Source: Archangium violaceum
GTDB taxonomy: Bacteria; Myxococcota; Myxococcia; Myxococcales; Myxococcaceae
Length of the DNA: 64,000 nt
Direction: 5' to 3'
NCBI RefSeq assembly: GCF_016887565.1
Contig: NZ_CP069396.1
Span: 10,646,001-10,710,000, forward strand
Each line of letters opens with the position of its first letter. The stretch's first letter is position 1. Shown one piece after another: positions 10,418 through 18,878 of the stretch. The notes beneath the pieces are model-generated. The model saw nothing but the letters and a program-made list of their open reading frames with translations, ran no database searches and was not told the DNA's origin. The position numbers were made by a program, and so were the translations under genes.

Positions 10418-11686
10418 ATGTCCGTTGCCAAGCAAGACGTGCGCTCCCTCGCCGAGGCCGCCCGGGCGGCCTCCCGCGTGCTCGCCACCGCCCCCACCAG
10501 CCAGAAGGATGAGGCTCTCGGGGCCATGGCCCGCCACCTGCGCCAGGCCACCCCCGCCATCCTCGCCGCCAACGAGGCGGACATGGCCGCCGCGCGCACC
10601 GCCGGCAAGGGAGACGCCTTCCTGGACCGGCTGCTGCTGGATGCCTCGCGGGTGGAGGCCATGGCCCGGGCGGTGGAGTCGGTGGCCGGATTGAAGGACC
10701 CGGTGGGCGAGCAGACGGAGGAGTGGGACCGGCCCAACGGGCTGCACGTGCGCAAGGTGCGGCTGCCGCTGGGAGTGGTGTTGATGATTTATGAAGCCCG
10801 CCCCAACGTGACGAGCGACGCGGCGGCGCTGTGCCTCAAGAGTGGCAACGCGGCGCTGCTGCGCGGGGGGAGCGAGGCGGCGCGCTCCAACGCGGCGATC
10901 GCCTCGGCGCTGGCGGCGGGCGTCACCGAGGCGGGGCTGCCAGCGGCGTGCATCCAGCCGGTGCCCCCGGGCGAGCGCGAGACGCTGCTGGAGCTCTTGA
11001 AGCTGGAGGGATTGATTGATTTGTGCATCCCCCGGGGTGGAGAGGGGCTCATCCGCTTCGTGGCGGAGAACGCGCGGATTCCGGTGGTGAAGCACTACAA
11101 GGGCGTCTGCCACGTGTACGTGCATGGGGCGGCGGACCTGGAGATGGCCGCGCGCATCACCGTGAACGCGAAGACGAGCCGGCCGGGGGTGTGCAACGCC
11201 GCCGAGTGCCTGCTGGTGGACCGTTCGGTGGCGGAGCGCTTCCTGCCCCAGGTGGGCCGGGAGCTGGTGGCCAGGGGGGTGGAGCTGCACGGGGACGCGG
11301 CCACGGTGGAGGTGCTGGAGCGGGCCGGGGTGCCGGTGAAGCCGGCCTCGGAGGAGGACTGGGGGCGGGAGTTCCTGGACCTCGTCCTGGCGGTGCGGGT
11401 GGTGGACGGGCTGGACGCGGCGCTGGGACACATCGCCCGGTACGGTAGCGAACACACCGAGGCCATCGTCACGGCGGACGCGGCGGTGGCGGGGCGCTTC
11501 ACCCGGGAGGCCCAGGCGAGCGCGGTGGTGTGGAACGCCTCCACCCGCTTCAACGACGGGGGCGAGCTGGGCCTGGGGGCGGAGATTGGGATTTCCACCA
11601 GTCGATTGCACGCTTTCGGGCCCATGGGCTTGCGAGAATTGACGAGTCAGAAGTACGTCATCCACGGGAACGGGCAGGTGCGCTAG
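10418..11686 (+). CDS. proA: Glutamate-5-semialdehyde dehydrogenase (gamma-glutamyl phosphate reductase)
   Basis: 422 residues, full length for ProA. It catalyses the NADPH-dependent reduction of gamma-glutamyl phosphate to glutamate-5-semialdehyde in proline synthesis. The hallmarks are [20 protein letters not shown], the nucleotide-binding GSEAARSN region, the catalytic Cys in [10 protein letters not shown], and the C-terminal [11 protein letters not shown] and [14 protein letters not shown] at 10418 follows GAGGAGAGG. proB is not next to it. rsfS follows after 19 bp and rlmH overlaps rsfS, so the three are probably cotranscribed. Confidence 0.97.
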   Translation: MSVAKQDVRSLAEAARAASRVLATAPTSQKDEALGAMARHLRQATPAILAANEADMAAARTAGKGDAFLDRLLLDASRVEAMARAVESVAGLKDPVGEQTEEWDRPNGLHVRKVRLPLGVVLMIYEARPNVTSDAAALCLKSGNAALLRGGSEAARSNAAIASALAAGVTEAGLPAACIQPVPPGERETLLELLKLEGLIDLCIPRGGEGLIRFVAENARIPVVKHYKGVCHVYVHGAADLEMAARITVNAKTSRPGVCNAAECLLVDRSVAERFLPQVGRELVARGVELHGDAATVEVLERAGVPVKPASEEDWGREFLDLVLAVRVVDGLDAALGHIARYGSEHTEAIVTADAAVAGRFTREAQASAVVWNASTRFNDGGELGLGAEIGISTSRLHAFGPMGLRELTSQKYVIHGNGQVR

Positions 11687-11705
11687 GGTGGGCCCCAGGA
11701 CACGT

Positions 11706-12236
11706 ATGGCGACCAAGAAAACGGCGACGAAGAAGAAGACGGCGGCGAAGAAGAGCGCGGCGAAGACGCCGGCCGCCCGCAAGAAGCTGGCGACGAAGAA
11801 GACGGCGGCCAAGAAGCTGCCCGCCCGCAAGAAGACGGCGAAGAAGAAGGCCCTGACGCCAGCGGCGGTGCCCGCGGCTCCCGTGGAGAACCCGCGCGCC
11901 CATGCGCTGGCGCGCAAGATTGCCCACCTGCTGTCGGACAAGAAGGGCCTGGACATCGTCATCCTCGACGTGCGCGGGATGACGTCCTACGCGGACTACT
12001 TCGTGGTGGGCTCGGGCGAGAGCGACCGGCAGGTGTCCGCCATGGCGGAGCACGTGCTGATCAACCTCAAGGAGACGGAGAGCCTGCGCCCCATCGGCCA
12101 CGAGGGCATGGAGACGGGCCAGTGGGTGCTGCTGGACTTCGGCGAGGTGGTGGCGCACCTCTTCTTCTCCGAGATGCGCGCCCACTATGACCTCGAGGGC
12201 CTCTGGGCGGACGCTCCGCGGGAGAAGGTGGCCTGA
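11706..12236 (+). CDS. rsfS: Ribosome silencing factor RsfS with lysine-rich N-terminal tail
   Basis: 176 residues. The C-terminal 110 residues are a complete RsfS/Iojap domain ([52 protein letters not shown]). RsfS binds ribosomal protein uL14 and blocks subunit joining during starvation. Residues 1-50 are an unusual addition of Lys/Ala/Thr-rich repeats ([20 protein letters not shown] and on), like the tails of histone H1-like bacterial proteins. ATG at 11706 was preferred. The tail is in frame with the domain and an upstream start at 11688 would add only six residues. The tail may bind rRNA or DNA (inference). Confidence 0.93.
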   Translation: MATKKTATKKKTAAKKSAAKTPAARKKLATKKTAAKKLPARKKTAKKKALTPAAVPAAPVENPRAHALARKIAHLLSDKKGLDIVILDVRGMTSYADYFVVGSGESDRQVSAMAEHVLINLKETESLRPIGHEGMETGQWVLLDFGEVVAHLFFSEMRAHYDLEGLWADAPREKVA

Positions 12237-12697
12237 AGGTCCGGCTCCTCTCGATAGGCAAGGACCGCTCGGGCCTTTATGAGCCCGCGGTCCAGGAGTA
12301 CGCCTCGCGCCTGACCCACTACACCCGCTTCGAGCTGCTGGAGCTGCCCGAAGCGGGTGGGAAGAAAGGCAAGGCGGGGGACGCCAAGGCCCTGGAGGCC
12401 GAGGCCATCCTCGCGCGCCGCAAGCCGCAGGACCTGCTGGTGGCGCTCGACGAGCGGGGCAAGCTGTTGGACTCGGTGGAGTTCAGCCGCTATGTGGGTC
12501 GCGCGCAGGATGGGGCGAAGGACCTGCTGCTCATCATCGGCGGTGACGAGGGCCTGGACGAGCGGGTGAGACAGTCCGCGGACCTGGTGCTCTCGCTGTC
12601 GAAGATGACGCTGCCGCACCGGCTGGCACGGGTCGTCCTGGTGGAGCAGCTCTACCGCGCCTTCACCCTTCTCAAGGGTGAGCCGTACCACAAGTAG
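12233..12697 (+). CDS. rlmH: 23S rRNA pseudouridine1915 N3-methyltransferase RlmH, apparent CTG start
   Basis: 154 residues, the usual length of RlmH, the SPOUT enzyme that methylates pseudouridine 1915 in helix 69 of 23S rRNA. Conserved blocks are [10 protein letters not shown] at the N-terminus, the SAM-knot IIGGDEGL and the C-terminal [20 protein letters not shown] with GEPYHK. There is no ATG, GTG or TTG near the expected start. The family N-terminus begins exactly at a CTG (12233) whose last two bases start the rsfS TGA (CTGA), with GGAGAAGG at 12221-12228 as ribosome-binding site. An internal ATG at 12440 would delete almost half the enzyme. Confidence 0.9.
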   Translation: MKVRLLSIGKDRSGLYEPAVQEYASRLTHYTRFELLELPEAGGKKGKAGDAKALEAEAILARRKPQDLLVALDERGKLLDSVEFSRYVGRAQDGAKDLLLIIGGDEGLDERVRQSADLVLSLSKMTLPHRLARVVLVEQLYRAFTLLKGEPYHK

Positions 12698-12710
12698 CCG
12701 GCCCTCGCGC

Positions 12711-13994
12711 CTATCTGGCCGCCACGCCAGACAAGCCGTGCGCATCCATCGGCCAGGCCCAGGGGACGAGCACGACAAGCGCGGCGAGCGCCAACAGGGT
12801 GAGGGGCCCTCCGAGCCGGAAGAAGTCACTGAAGCGGTAGCGCCCGGGGCCGTACACCAGCAGACAGCTCGGCTCGAGCGGGGTGATGAACGAGCACGAC
12901 GCGGCGAGCGCAATGCCCATGGCGAACGTGCGGGGGTTGACGTCCAGGCCCGCGGCGGCGCTCAACCCGATGGGCAACACCACGAGCGCGGCGGCCTGAT
13001 TGCTCATCGGAATGGAGAGCACGACGGTCAGCACCATGAGGCAGAGCAGCACCAGGCGCGGCCCGCCCACGCCGGCGACCTCGGCCGCGAAGCTTCCGAG
13101 GAAGCGCCCCGCCCCGCTCTTATCCATGGCGAGACCGAGCGCCATCATCGAGCCGATCAGCAGCACCACCCGCCAGTCGATGCGGAACACGTGCCTCGGG
13201 TCCAGGCAGCCGGTGAGGACCATGAGGAGGACGCCCGCCATGCCCGCGACCGACAGGGGCACCGTCCCCACCGTGCCGAGGACGAGCGCGGTCGCGAAGA
13301 GGGAGATGGCGAGCAACGCCTTGGAGTGACGCGGAGCCTCGGTGATGGAGTCCCGCGCCCGTCCGTCCTCCTCGCCGACGCCCGTCCGGATGGGCAGGAC
13401 CACTGGCGCCAGGAGGAAGAGGAGGACAATGCCGAGGAGCGCCACGGGAAGCCCCACCGGAGTGAGCTCGACCAGGCCGATGGGGCGCAGCCCGAGGCCG
13501 TCAAGGCGCGCGGAGACCACCAGGTTCGTCGAGGTCCCATACAGGAAGCTCATTCCCCCCAGGATGGAGGCGAAGGCGAGTGGCATGAGCACCCGGCTCC
13601 TGCGCAGGCCGACGGCCTTGGCGCCTCGGAGGGCGACCGGGAGGAAGGCCGCCGTGGTGATCGTGTTGGGGACGAAGGCCGAGAACACCACCACCAGCAG
13701 CATCAGCCCCAGGAGGAATCCCCGGGGGCCACGCCGGCTGAGGCGGGCCAGCCAGCCCCCGGCCCTGTGCATCACCCCGGTCGCCGACAGCCCCTGCGTC
13801 ATCGCCAGGAGCGCGAAGATGAAGATGACCGTCTCGTTGGAGAACCCGGAGAAGGCCTCCGCCGGCGTGAGCACTCCCGTCAGCATGAGCAGGCAGACGA
13901 TGGCGAGCGCCGTCACCTCGAGGGGAATCGTCTCCAGCGAGAAGAGGACGATGGCGATGAACACGATGGCCAGAACGAGTGCAATCCCAGTCAT
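12711..13994 (-). CDS. SLC13/DASS-type anion permease
   Basis: About 427 residues with 11-12 hydrophobic segments. SNETVIFIFALLAMTQGLSA and the two signature loops, SAFVPNTITTAAFLPVAL and the repeat-related SIPMSNQAAALVVLPIGLSA, match the SNT-like motifs of divalent anion:Na+ symporters (SLC13, ArsB/CitT superfamily). The substrate may be a dicarboxylate, sulfate or similar anion and is not resolved. The TrkA-C domains found in many bacterial relatives are missing from the central loop. ATG at 13994 follows TGGGAGCG. It lies 58 bp downstream of the HAD/ATPase-like gene on the same strand and is probably cotranscribed with it. Confidence 0.85.
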   Translation of the reverse strand: MTGIALVLAIVFIAIVLFSLETIPLEVTALAIVCLLMLTGVLTPAEAFSGFSNETVIFIFALLAMTQGLSATGVMHRAGGWLARLSRRGPRGFLLGLMLLVVVFSAFVPNTITTAAFLPVALRGAKAVGLRRSRVLMPLAFASILGGMSFLYGTSTNLVVSARLDGLGLRPIGLVELTPVGLPVALLGIVLLFLLAPVVLPIRTGVGEEDGRARDSITEAPRHSKALLAISLFATALVLGTVGTVPLSVAGMAGVLLMVLTGCLDPRHVFRIDWRVVLLIGSMMALGLAMDKSGAGRFLGSFAAEVAGVGGPRLVLLCLMVLTVVLSIPMSNQAAALVVLPIGLSAAAGLDVNPRTFAMGIALAASCSFITPLEPSCLLVYGPGRYRFSDFFRLGGPLTLLALAALVVLVPWAWPMDAHGLSGVAAR

Positions 13995-14052
13995 GTCGAA
14001 ACGCTCCCAGAAGCAGAGAAGTGGGCCCACCTGGCCGCGGGCCCACCCCACC

Positions 14053-15744
14053 TCAGGCGGGAAGCGCGTACCGATGGGCGATGGCGCTACGGACCCGTCG
14101 GCGACTGTCCACCGCGGGGAGCTCGTAGTGCCGCTCGATGGCGGAGACCTCTCGGGCCAGCTCGTCGTCCCGGAGGACGTGCCGGATCCACCGTGAGTAG
14201 TCCCCGTGCCAGAGGTGGAAGAGCCACGTCCGCTCGTCCACCCCCTCCACCATCTGGCAGAAGCTGCTCAGGTTGTGGGCCCGCAGGTCGAGACTCCCCT
14301 CAGGCCCATGGAAGACGAAGCTCCCGGAGCCCAGGTCCCCCTCCACGTGCCCGTGGAGCAGGCGCAGGCGCTCCGCGCGCCCTGGCGGGACCCTCAGCCA
14401 CACGGGCCAGCGCCCCTCGGTGATGAACCAGGCGAGCACTTCATCCTCCTGGCCGGCGCTGAGCCGGGTATCGGGAGAGGTCTCGTCGAGCGCCTCGGCC
14501 AACTGCCCGAGGGTCCGCGTGGGAGCCGGCCCGACCGCCACGGCGACATCCACCCGCCGAAGGAGGCAACGCGCCACCTCCCTCGGGTCCTCCACCACCA
14601 GGAGGGTCTCCCCCAGCTTCGAGGGGAGCCCCTCGGCACGCTCTCCGGCGGGCCACAGGTGCTGGGCTCCGTGGATGACGATCCAGTGCGGCCTCCCCGT
14701 CCGCTTGCGCATCAGCTCCAGTGCCGTGAACAGCTCGGAGCGGAAGCCCGGCTGCTCGTAGGGACGCAGCCCCGCGAGGTTGACCACGAGCTTCACCGAG
14801 GGGTCCGCCAGGGCGGCGATGACCTCGGACACGCGAGGCGCACGCAGCCGGCTTCCCAGCCTCACCATGTCCTCGCGCGGTTCGAAGGTCCCCAGGGGGT
14901 CGATGACACAGGGCTGGTACTTCTTCTGGATGATGCGCTCGAGGAACCCGAAGGCATAACGCGACCGTCCGCCGCCTCGCGGCCCCGCGACGAGGAGGTT
15001 GTCGCCATAGGCGGGAACGCACACCGCGTCTCCGACCCCATCGAAGCCGAGCAACAGCGCGTCATGGGGAATCCACCCCTTCGCCGCCTGGAGATCGTCG
15101 CGCACCAGGTCCTCGATGAGCTCGACCACCCCGGCCTCCGCCTTTTCTCTCGTCACGAAGGCAGCCCGCTCCTTGAGCGCGGGCAGGGCATCGGCCACGG
15201 CGACCGCGCACTCGCTCATCTCCAGGAGCGAATGGTCATTGGCCTCGCTCCCGATACCGACGACCTCGTGTGGAGACAGCCCGAGCGACAGGAGTGCCTC
15301 CTGGAGCCCCGCCCCCTTGTTGACGCCCGGAGGCACGGCCAGCGCCGACTCGCCACAGAAGAGGATCTGCAGCTCGAGACCGAGCTCGCGAACCGTCTCG
15401 ACGAGGGCACACGCCTGCGACGCATGGGTGTAGACGACGACCCGGCCCCTCTCGATGGAGGAGGGCACACGCCGACGCAGAGCTCGCGTGAAGGACTCGG
15501 GAACGGGCTCGCGCAGGGACAGACTCTCGCGGCGGGTCGGCCAGTGCAGGACGGCGCCATTCTCCGCGATGACACAATCGAAGAGTTCCAGGCGGGGGCA
15601 GACCTCGGGCAGTTCCCCGAGCCGACGCGCGGTCACCAGGAGCGCGCGTCGTCCCGAGCTCCGCAGTTGCTCGAGCGCCGCCTCGATACGGCCGGCGGCG
15701 GCCAGGGTTCCATCCAGACTCATGGCCAGAGCCAGATAGCGCAT
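14053..15744 (-). CDS. HAD phosphatase-like/P-loop ATPase-like fusion with degenerate active sites
   Basis: 563 residues in two halves. Residues 1-215 have the HAD-IIB (Cof/sucrose-phosphatase) layout: the motif I position reads S9-L-D-G-T where DxDGT is expected, the motif III Lys143 is kept (VNKGAG), and motif IV reads GIGSEANDH where GDxxND is usual. Residues about 225-480 resemble a HerA/DUF87-type P-loop domain, but Walker A is GPRGGGRS (Arg260 in place of Lys) and the Walker B position is VIHGAQH where (V/I)DEAHH is usual. The C-terminal 80 residues are charged and helical. The frame is intact with normal codon use, so this looks like a maintained pseudoenzyme and not a decaying gene. 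It probably shares a transcript with the downstream permease. Confidence 0.75.
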   Translation of the reverse strand: MRYLALAMSLDGTLAAAGRIEAALEQLRSSGRRALLVTARRLGELPEVCPRLELFDCVIAENGAVLHWPTRRESLSLREPVPESFTRALRRRVPSSIERGRVVVYTHASQACALVETVRELGLELQILFCGESALAVPPGVNKGAGLQEALLSLGLSPHEVVGIGSEANDHSLLEMSECAVAVADALPALKERAAFVTREKAEAGVVELIEDLVRDDLQAAKGWIPHDALLLGFDGVGDAVCVPAYGDNLLVAGPRGGGRSRYAFGFLERIIQKKYQPCVIDPLGTFEPREDMVRLGSRLRAPRVSEVIAALADPSVKLVVNLAGLRPYEQPGFRSELFTALELMRKRTGRPHWIVIHGAQHLWPAGERAEGLPSKLGETLLVVEDPREVARCLLRRVDVAVAVGPAPTRTLGQLAEALDETSPDTRLSAGQEDEVLAWFITEGRWPVWLRVPPGRAERLRLLHGHVEGDLGSGSFVFHGPEGSLDLRAHNLSSFCQMVEGVDERTWLFHLWHGDYSRWIRHVLRDDELAREVSAIERHYELPAVDSRRRVRSAIAHRYALPA

Positions 15745-16120
15745 GGGACCTCCGTTTCAGGTGAAGGACGTGAGAGAAAGGCCGCTTCGAGAATGCGGGT
15801 CCTGGCAAGGACCGGCATCGAGGGCGTGCCAGACGAGGACTCTTCCTCGCTCAACGACCGCTGGCGCCTCTAGGAAAGAGGAGCCGCGGCGCGGGAGAGA
15901 AGCCAGGCCGAGGCCCTGTGGAGCACGCACGAGCGCCGACACGCGCCTGCCCGGGACGTCTCATTCCTGTCGGGGGCTGGCGGTGGCAACGTGCGCATCT
16001 CGGCGATCCTGGGTTCACGACGATGCGCGGTCCACATCGTCCTCTTGGCCAACCCCTGCTCCGACGGGTTTGTTCCTCCGTCCCGGGGGTACACACCCGT
16101 GCGCTGGGGGCCTCCGGCCG

Positions 16121-16148
16121 TTGCATGGGGAGAACAAGCCGTTATAGT
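16121..16148 (+). promoter_or_regulatory. Candidate sigma-70-type promoter upstream of rnk
   Basis: TTGCAT (16121-16126), a 16-nt spacer and TATAGT (16143-16148) fit a housekeeping promoter in an AT-richer patch of an otherwise GC-rich region. It points toward rnk, whose ATG is 330 bp downstream, so the leader would be long. Confidence 0.35.
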
Positions 16149-16441
16149 CGTGAGCTGGAACCCCGGGTGACCGAACTCATGATGACCCTCTGCCCAGCTC
16201 CGACGAAGGCCGGTACGCGCTGGGCCGTGGTGCGTCGAGTCCTGCCCGCCCATGGCCGGGCCACTGCCTGGCTTGGATTGCACGCCGCCCGCCCCCAGCT
16301 CTAGTCCCCGGCGCGCGGCGTTCCGCCCCCTTCGAAGACGGCCCTGACTCGCTCCTGGGTGACCCCTCGTCCTGACCGCCCGTGCGGTCGGACACGCAAG
16401 CCGCTCCGCGAGAGTGCCCGCCACCTTCCCCCACTGACCCA

Positions 16442-16457
16442 GGCCGCGAGCGCGGCC
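16442..16457. promoter_or_regulatory. Dyad GGCCGCG-AG-CGCGGCC before rnk
   Basis: Perfect 7-bp inverted arms with a 2-bp centre, ending 10 bp before the AGGAGGAG ribosome-binding site of rnk. It could be an operator. No regulator is suggested by the sequence. Confidence 0.4.
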
Positions 16458-16480
16458 ACTACCGCAGGAGGAGCATTGCC

Positions 16481-16897
16481 ATGAGCAAAGAGCGACACAT
16501 CATCGTCACGGAGACCGACCTCGAGCGACTCCAGCGTGTCATCGAGCTGCACGCCGACGGACGCAACGCCGAGCTGGCCGAAATGCTGGAGCAGGAGCTG
16601 GCCCGGGCCGAGGTGACGAGCTCCCAGGACGTCCCACCAGACGTGGTGACGATGAACAGCACCGTCGTCTTCGAGGATGCGGAGACGGGCGAGATCCGGC
16701 GGGTCACGCTCTGCTACCCGAAGGACGCTCGCAGCGACGAGGGCCGCATCTCCGTCATCGCTCCCATTGGGAGCGCCCTCCTGGGGCTGTCCGTGGGCCA
16801 GTCCATCCAATGGCCGGTCCCGGGCGGACGTACCAGGACGCTCCGCATCGTCGCGGTGCCGTACCAACCCGAGGCGTCAGGGCACTTCCACCTCTGA
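16481..16897 (+). CDS. rnk: Rnk/GreA-GreB C-terminal domain nucleoside diphosphate kinase regulator
   Basis: 138 residues. A short N-terminal coiled part (ETDLERLQRVIELHADGRNA) is followed by a GreA/GreB C-terminal FKBP-like domain (VTMNSTVVFEDAETGEIRRV, ISVIAPIGSALLGLSVGQSI, WPVPGGRTRTLRIVAVPYQP). The arrangement matches Rnk, which contacts RNA polymerase at the secondary channel but lacks the long acidic GreA coiled coil, so it should not stimulate transcript cleavage. ATG at 16481 has a strong AGGAGGAG upstream. The gene stands alone, 80 bp before rtcB. Confidence 0.88.
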   Translation: MSKERHIIVTETDLERLQRVIELHADGRNAELAEMLEQELARAEVTSSQDVPPDVVTMNSTVVFEDAETGEIRRVTLCYPKDARSDEGRISVIAPIGSALLGLSVGQSIQWPVPGGRTRTLRIVAVPYQPEASGHFHL

Positions 16898-16949
16898 CGC
16901 AGTGCTACCGGGCAGCTCGACCGCCCGTGCCGGCCCCCCACGTCAGGCA

Positions 16950-16970
16950 CCGGACGCCGCGCGCGTCCGG
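16950..16970 (+). promoter_or_regulatory. Stem-loop before rtcB
   Basis: CCGGACGC and GCGTCCGG form a perfect 8-bp stem around a 5-nt loop, ending 6 nt before the rtcB ATG and 53 nt after the rnk stop. No T-tract follows. It could terminate rnk or mask the rtcB initiation region. Confidence 0.4.
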
Positions 16971-16976
16971 CACGGC

Positions 16977-18101
16977 ATGAACTCGCCCACTCCTCACGTC
17001 CGTGTCATTGCCTCGCCCCAGTCGTGGGTGGAGGGTGAAGCCATCCGACAGCTCGAAGCCGCCTCGCGACTTCCAGGCATGCGCTCCGCGGTGGGCTTGC
17101 CCGATCTCCACCCGGGCAAGGGGGCACCCGTGGGCGCCGCCTTCGCCTCCGAGGGCCTCTTCTATCCCTTCCTCGTCGGCAACGACATCGGCTGTGGCAT
17201 GGGCCTCTGGGAGCTGGACCTGCCAGCACGCAAGGCGAAGCCGGAGCGCTGGGCGGCGAAGCTGGACCTGGATGGACCGTGGGGGGGCGACACGGATGCG
17301 GTGCTCGCCGACATGGGCGTGAAGCCCTGCGGCTTCGAGGCGGCGCTCGGCACGGTGGGCGGCGGCAACCACTTCGCCGAGGTGCAACGGGTGGACGCGG
17401 TGCACGACCCGAAGACCTTCACCTCGCTCGGCCTGGAATCGGATCGGCTCCTGTTGCTCGTCCACTCCGGCTCTCGCGGACTTGGCGAGGCCATCCTCCG
17501 GGCCCACGTGGACCGACATGGCACCGGGAGCCTCTCGGAGGACTCCGACGAGGCGCGCAAGTACCTCACCCGGCACGACCATGCCGTGGCCTGGGCGCGA
17601 GCCAATCGCGCCACCATCGCCGGACGGATGATGCAGGGCATCTGCGCGGCGGGACGGCGCGTGCTGGATGTCTGCCACAACAGCGTCACCCCGAAGCCCT
17701 TCGACGGGCACACCTGCTGGCTGCACCGCAAGGGCGCGGCGCCCTCGGACCAGGGACCGGTGGTGATTCCCGGCAGTCGCGGCTCGCTGAGCTACCTGGT
17801 GCTGCCCTTGGGCGACGGCGCGGGCCACGCCCACAGCCTGGCGCACGGAGCCGGCCGCAAGTGGACCCGCTCCAGTGCCCGCGAGCGCATGCGCGAGCGC
17901 TTCACCCCCGAGGCCCTCACGCGCACCTCCTTCAAGAGTCACGTCATCTGCGAGGATCGCGACCTGCTCTTCGAGGAGGCGCCTCCCGCGTACAAGGCCA
18001 TCGACCGCGTGGTGCAGGACCTGGTGGACGCCGGGCTCGTCCGGGTGGTGGCGACACTCGCCCCCGTGCTCACCTACAAGACGCGCAGCCGCAAGGAATG
18101 A
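16977..18101 (+). CDS. rtcB: RtcB-family RNA ligase (short form)
   Basis: 374 residues, the short RtcB class. It joins 2',3'-cyclic phosphate or 3'-phosphate RNA ends to 5'-OH ends with GTP and Mn2+. Metal and active-site elements are GLPDLHPGKGAPVG, NDIGCGMG (metal Cys), GTVGGGNHFAEVQ, HSGSRGLG, VIPGSRGSLSYLV and the guanylylated His in LAHGAGRKWTRSSAR. It ends at a typical LTYKTR. ATG at 16977 gives the complete fold. The usual partners (rtcA, archease, rtcR, prfH) are absent here. A GST gene follows after a small tandem repeat. Confidence 0.92.
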   Translation: MNSPTPHVRVIASPQSWVEGEAIRQLEAASRLPGMRSAVGLPDLHPGKGAPVGAAFASEGLFYPFLVGNDIGCGMGLWELDLPARKAKPERWAAKLDLDGPWGGDTDAVLADMGVKPCGFEAALGTVGGGNHFAEVQRVDAVHDPKTFTSLGLESDRLLLLVHSGSRGLGEAILRAHVDRHGTGSLSEDSDEARKYLTRHDHAVAWARANRATIAGRMMQGICAAGRRVLDVCHNSVTPKPFDGHTCWLHRKGAAPSDQGPVVIPGSRGSLSYLVLPLGDGAGHAHSLAHGAGRKWTRSSARERMRERFTPEALTRTSFKSHVICEDRDLLFEEAPPAYKAIDRVVQDLVDAGLVRVVATLAPVLTYKTRSRKE

Positions 18102-18103
18102 GC

Positions 18104-18133
18104 CTCGGCCAGACTCGTCTCGGCTAGGCTCGT
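18104..18133 (+). repeat. Two 15-bp tandem units
   Basis: CTCGGCCAGACTCGT is followed directly by CTCGGCTAGGCTCGT (two mismatches), filling the gap between the rtcB stop and the GST start. Possibly a slippage product or a double protein-binding site. Confidence 0.6.
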
Positions 18134-18136
18134 TTC

Positions 18137-18760
18137 ATGATCAAACTCTACCAGCTCCACCCCTCGGGGAATTGCTACAAGGTCCGCCTCCTCCTGCACC
18201 AGCTCGGGATTCCCTTCGAGACGGTGGAGACGAACATCAGCGCCGGAGAGACACGCACCCCGGAGTTCAAGGCGAAGAACCCCATCGCCAAGGTACCCAC
18301 CGTGGAGCTCGAGCCGGGGGTGTTCCTCGCCGAGTCCAATGCCATCCTCTGGTACTTCGCGGAGGGCACCCCGCTCATCCCCTCGGACAAGCTGGAGCGG
18401 GCGCGGATGCTCCAGTGGATGTTCTTCGAGCAGTACAGCCATGAGCCGTACATCGCCGTGGCCCGCGCGTGGATCGCCTTCTACGGCGTCCCCCCGGGCA
18501 AGGAGCGGGAGCTCGAGGAGCGCATCCAGAAGGGCTATGCCGCCCTGGACGTCATGGAGGGCGAGCTGAAGAAGCGCCCCTTCTTCGCGGGTGAGCGCTA
18601 CAGCATCGCGGACATCGCCCTGTATGCGTACACGCACGTGGCGGATGAGGGGCGGTTCGACCTGAGCCGGTATCCGGCCATCCGCTCCTGGTTCGAGCGG
18701 GTCCAGGCCCAGCCGAGGCACCTGCGCCTCTCCGACGCGGTGCCTCCCGCCACGCGCTGA
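18137..18760 (+). CDS. Glutathione S-transferase family protein
   Basis: 207 residues. The thioredoxin-fold N-terminal domain starts MIKLYQLHPSGNCYKVRLLL and has the cis-Pro KVPTVEL and the ESNAILWYF glutathione-binding segment (family Ser at the gamma-Glu site). The helical C-terminal domain has the FFAGERYSIADIALYAY N-capping-box motif. The N-terminal Ser/Cys region (SGNCYK) suggests a beta- or nu-like bacterial GST. The substrate is not known. ATG at 18137. There is little space for its own promoter, so read-through from rtcB is likely. Confidence 0.9.
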   Translation: MIKLYQLHPSGNCYKVRLLLHQLGIPFETVETNISAGETRTPEFKAKNPIAKVPTVELEPGVFLAESNAILWYFAEGTPLIPSDKLERARMLQWMFFEQYSHEPYIAVARAWIAFYGVPPGKERELEERIQKGYAALDVMEGELKKRPFFAGERYSIADIALYAYTHVADEGRFDLSRYPAIRSWFERVQAQPRHLRLSDAVPPATR

Positions 18761-18878
18761 GCGCGAGCACGGGACAGCGTGGCGTATCGCCACACCGCCC
18801 CAGAGGCCTCACGGCCCGGGTGTGGCGGAACGCCCCAACGGAGCACCTCCCGGAGTCCACCCGCCCGGGAGCGGCCCG

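Larger units (their letters stand above)
15745..16480. other. 736-bp stretch without a convincing gene
   Basis: No open frame here shows a recognisable domain or a good ribosome-binding site. The few open frames are Arg/Gly/Pro-rich and look like GC-driven chance. It holds a possible promoter (16121-16148), a 41-codon frame from the ATG at 16179 without supporting evidence, and the dyad at 16442-16457. It may be a long rnk leader, a small-RNA locus or gene remains. Confidence 0.5.

Noticed and set aside
12440-12697. An 85-residue protein starting at the internal ATG of rlmH
   Set aside because: It would lack the N-terminal half of a conserved fold that is present in frame just upstream.
15918-16304. 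Possible small gene before rnk
   Set aside because: Arg/Pro-rich, no domain, no ribosome-binding site, and competing open frames on the other strand.
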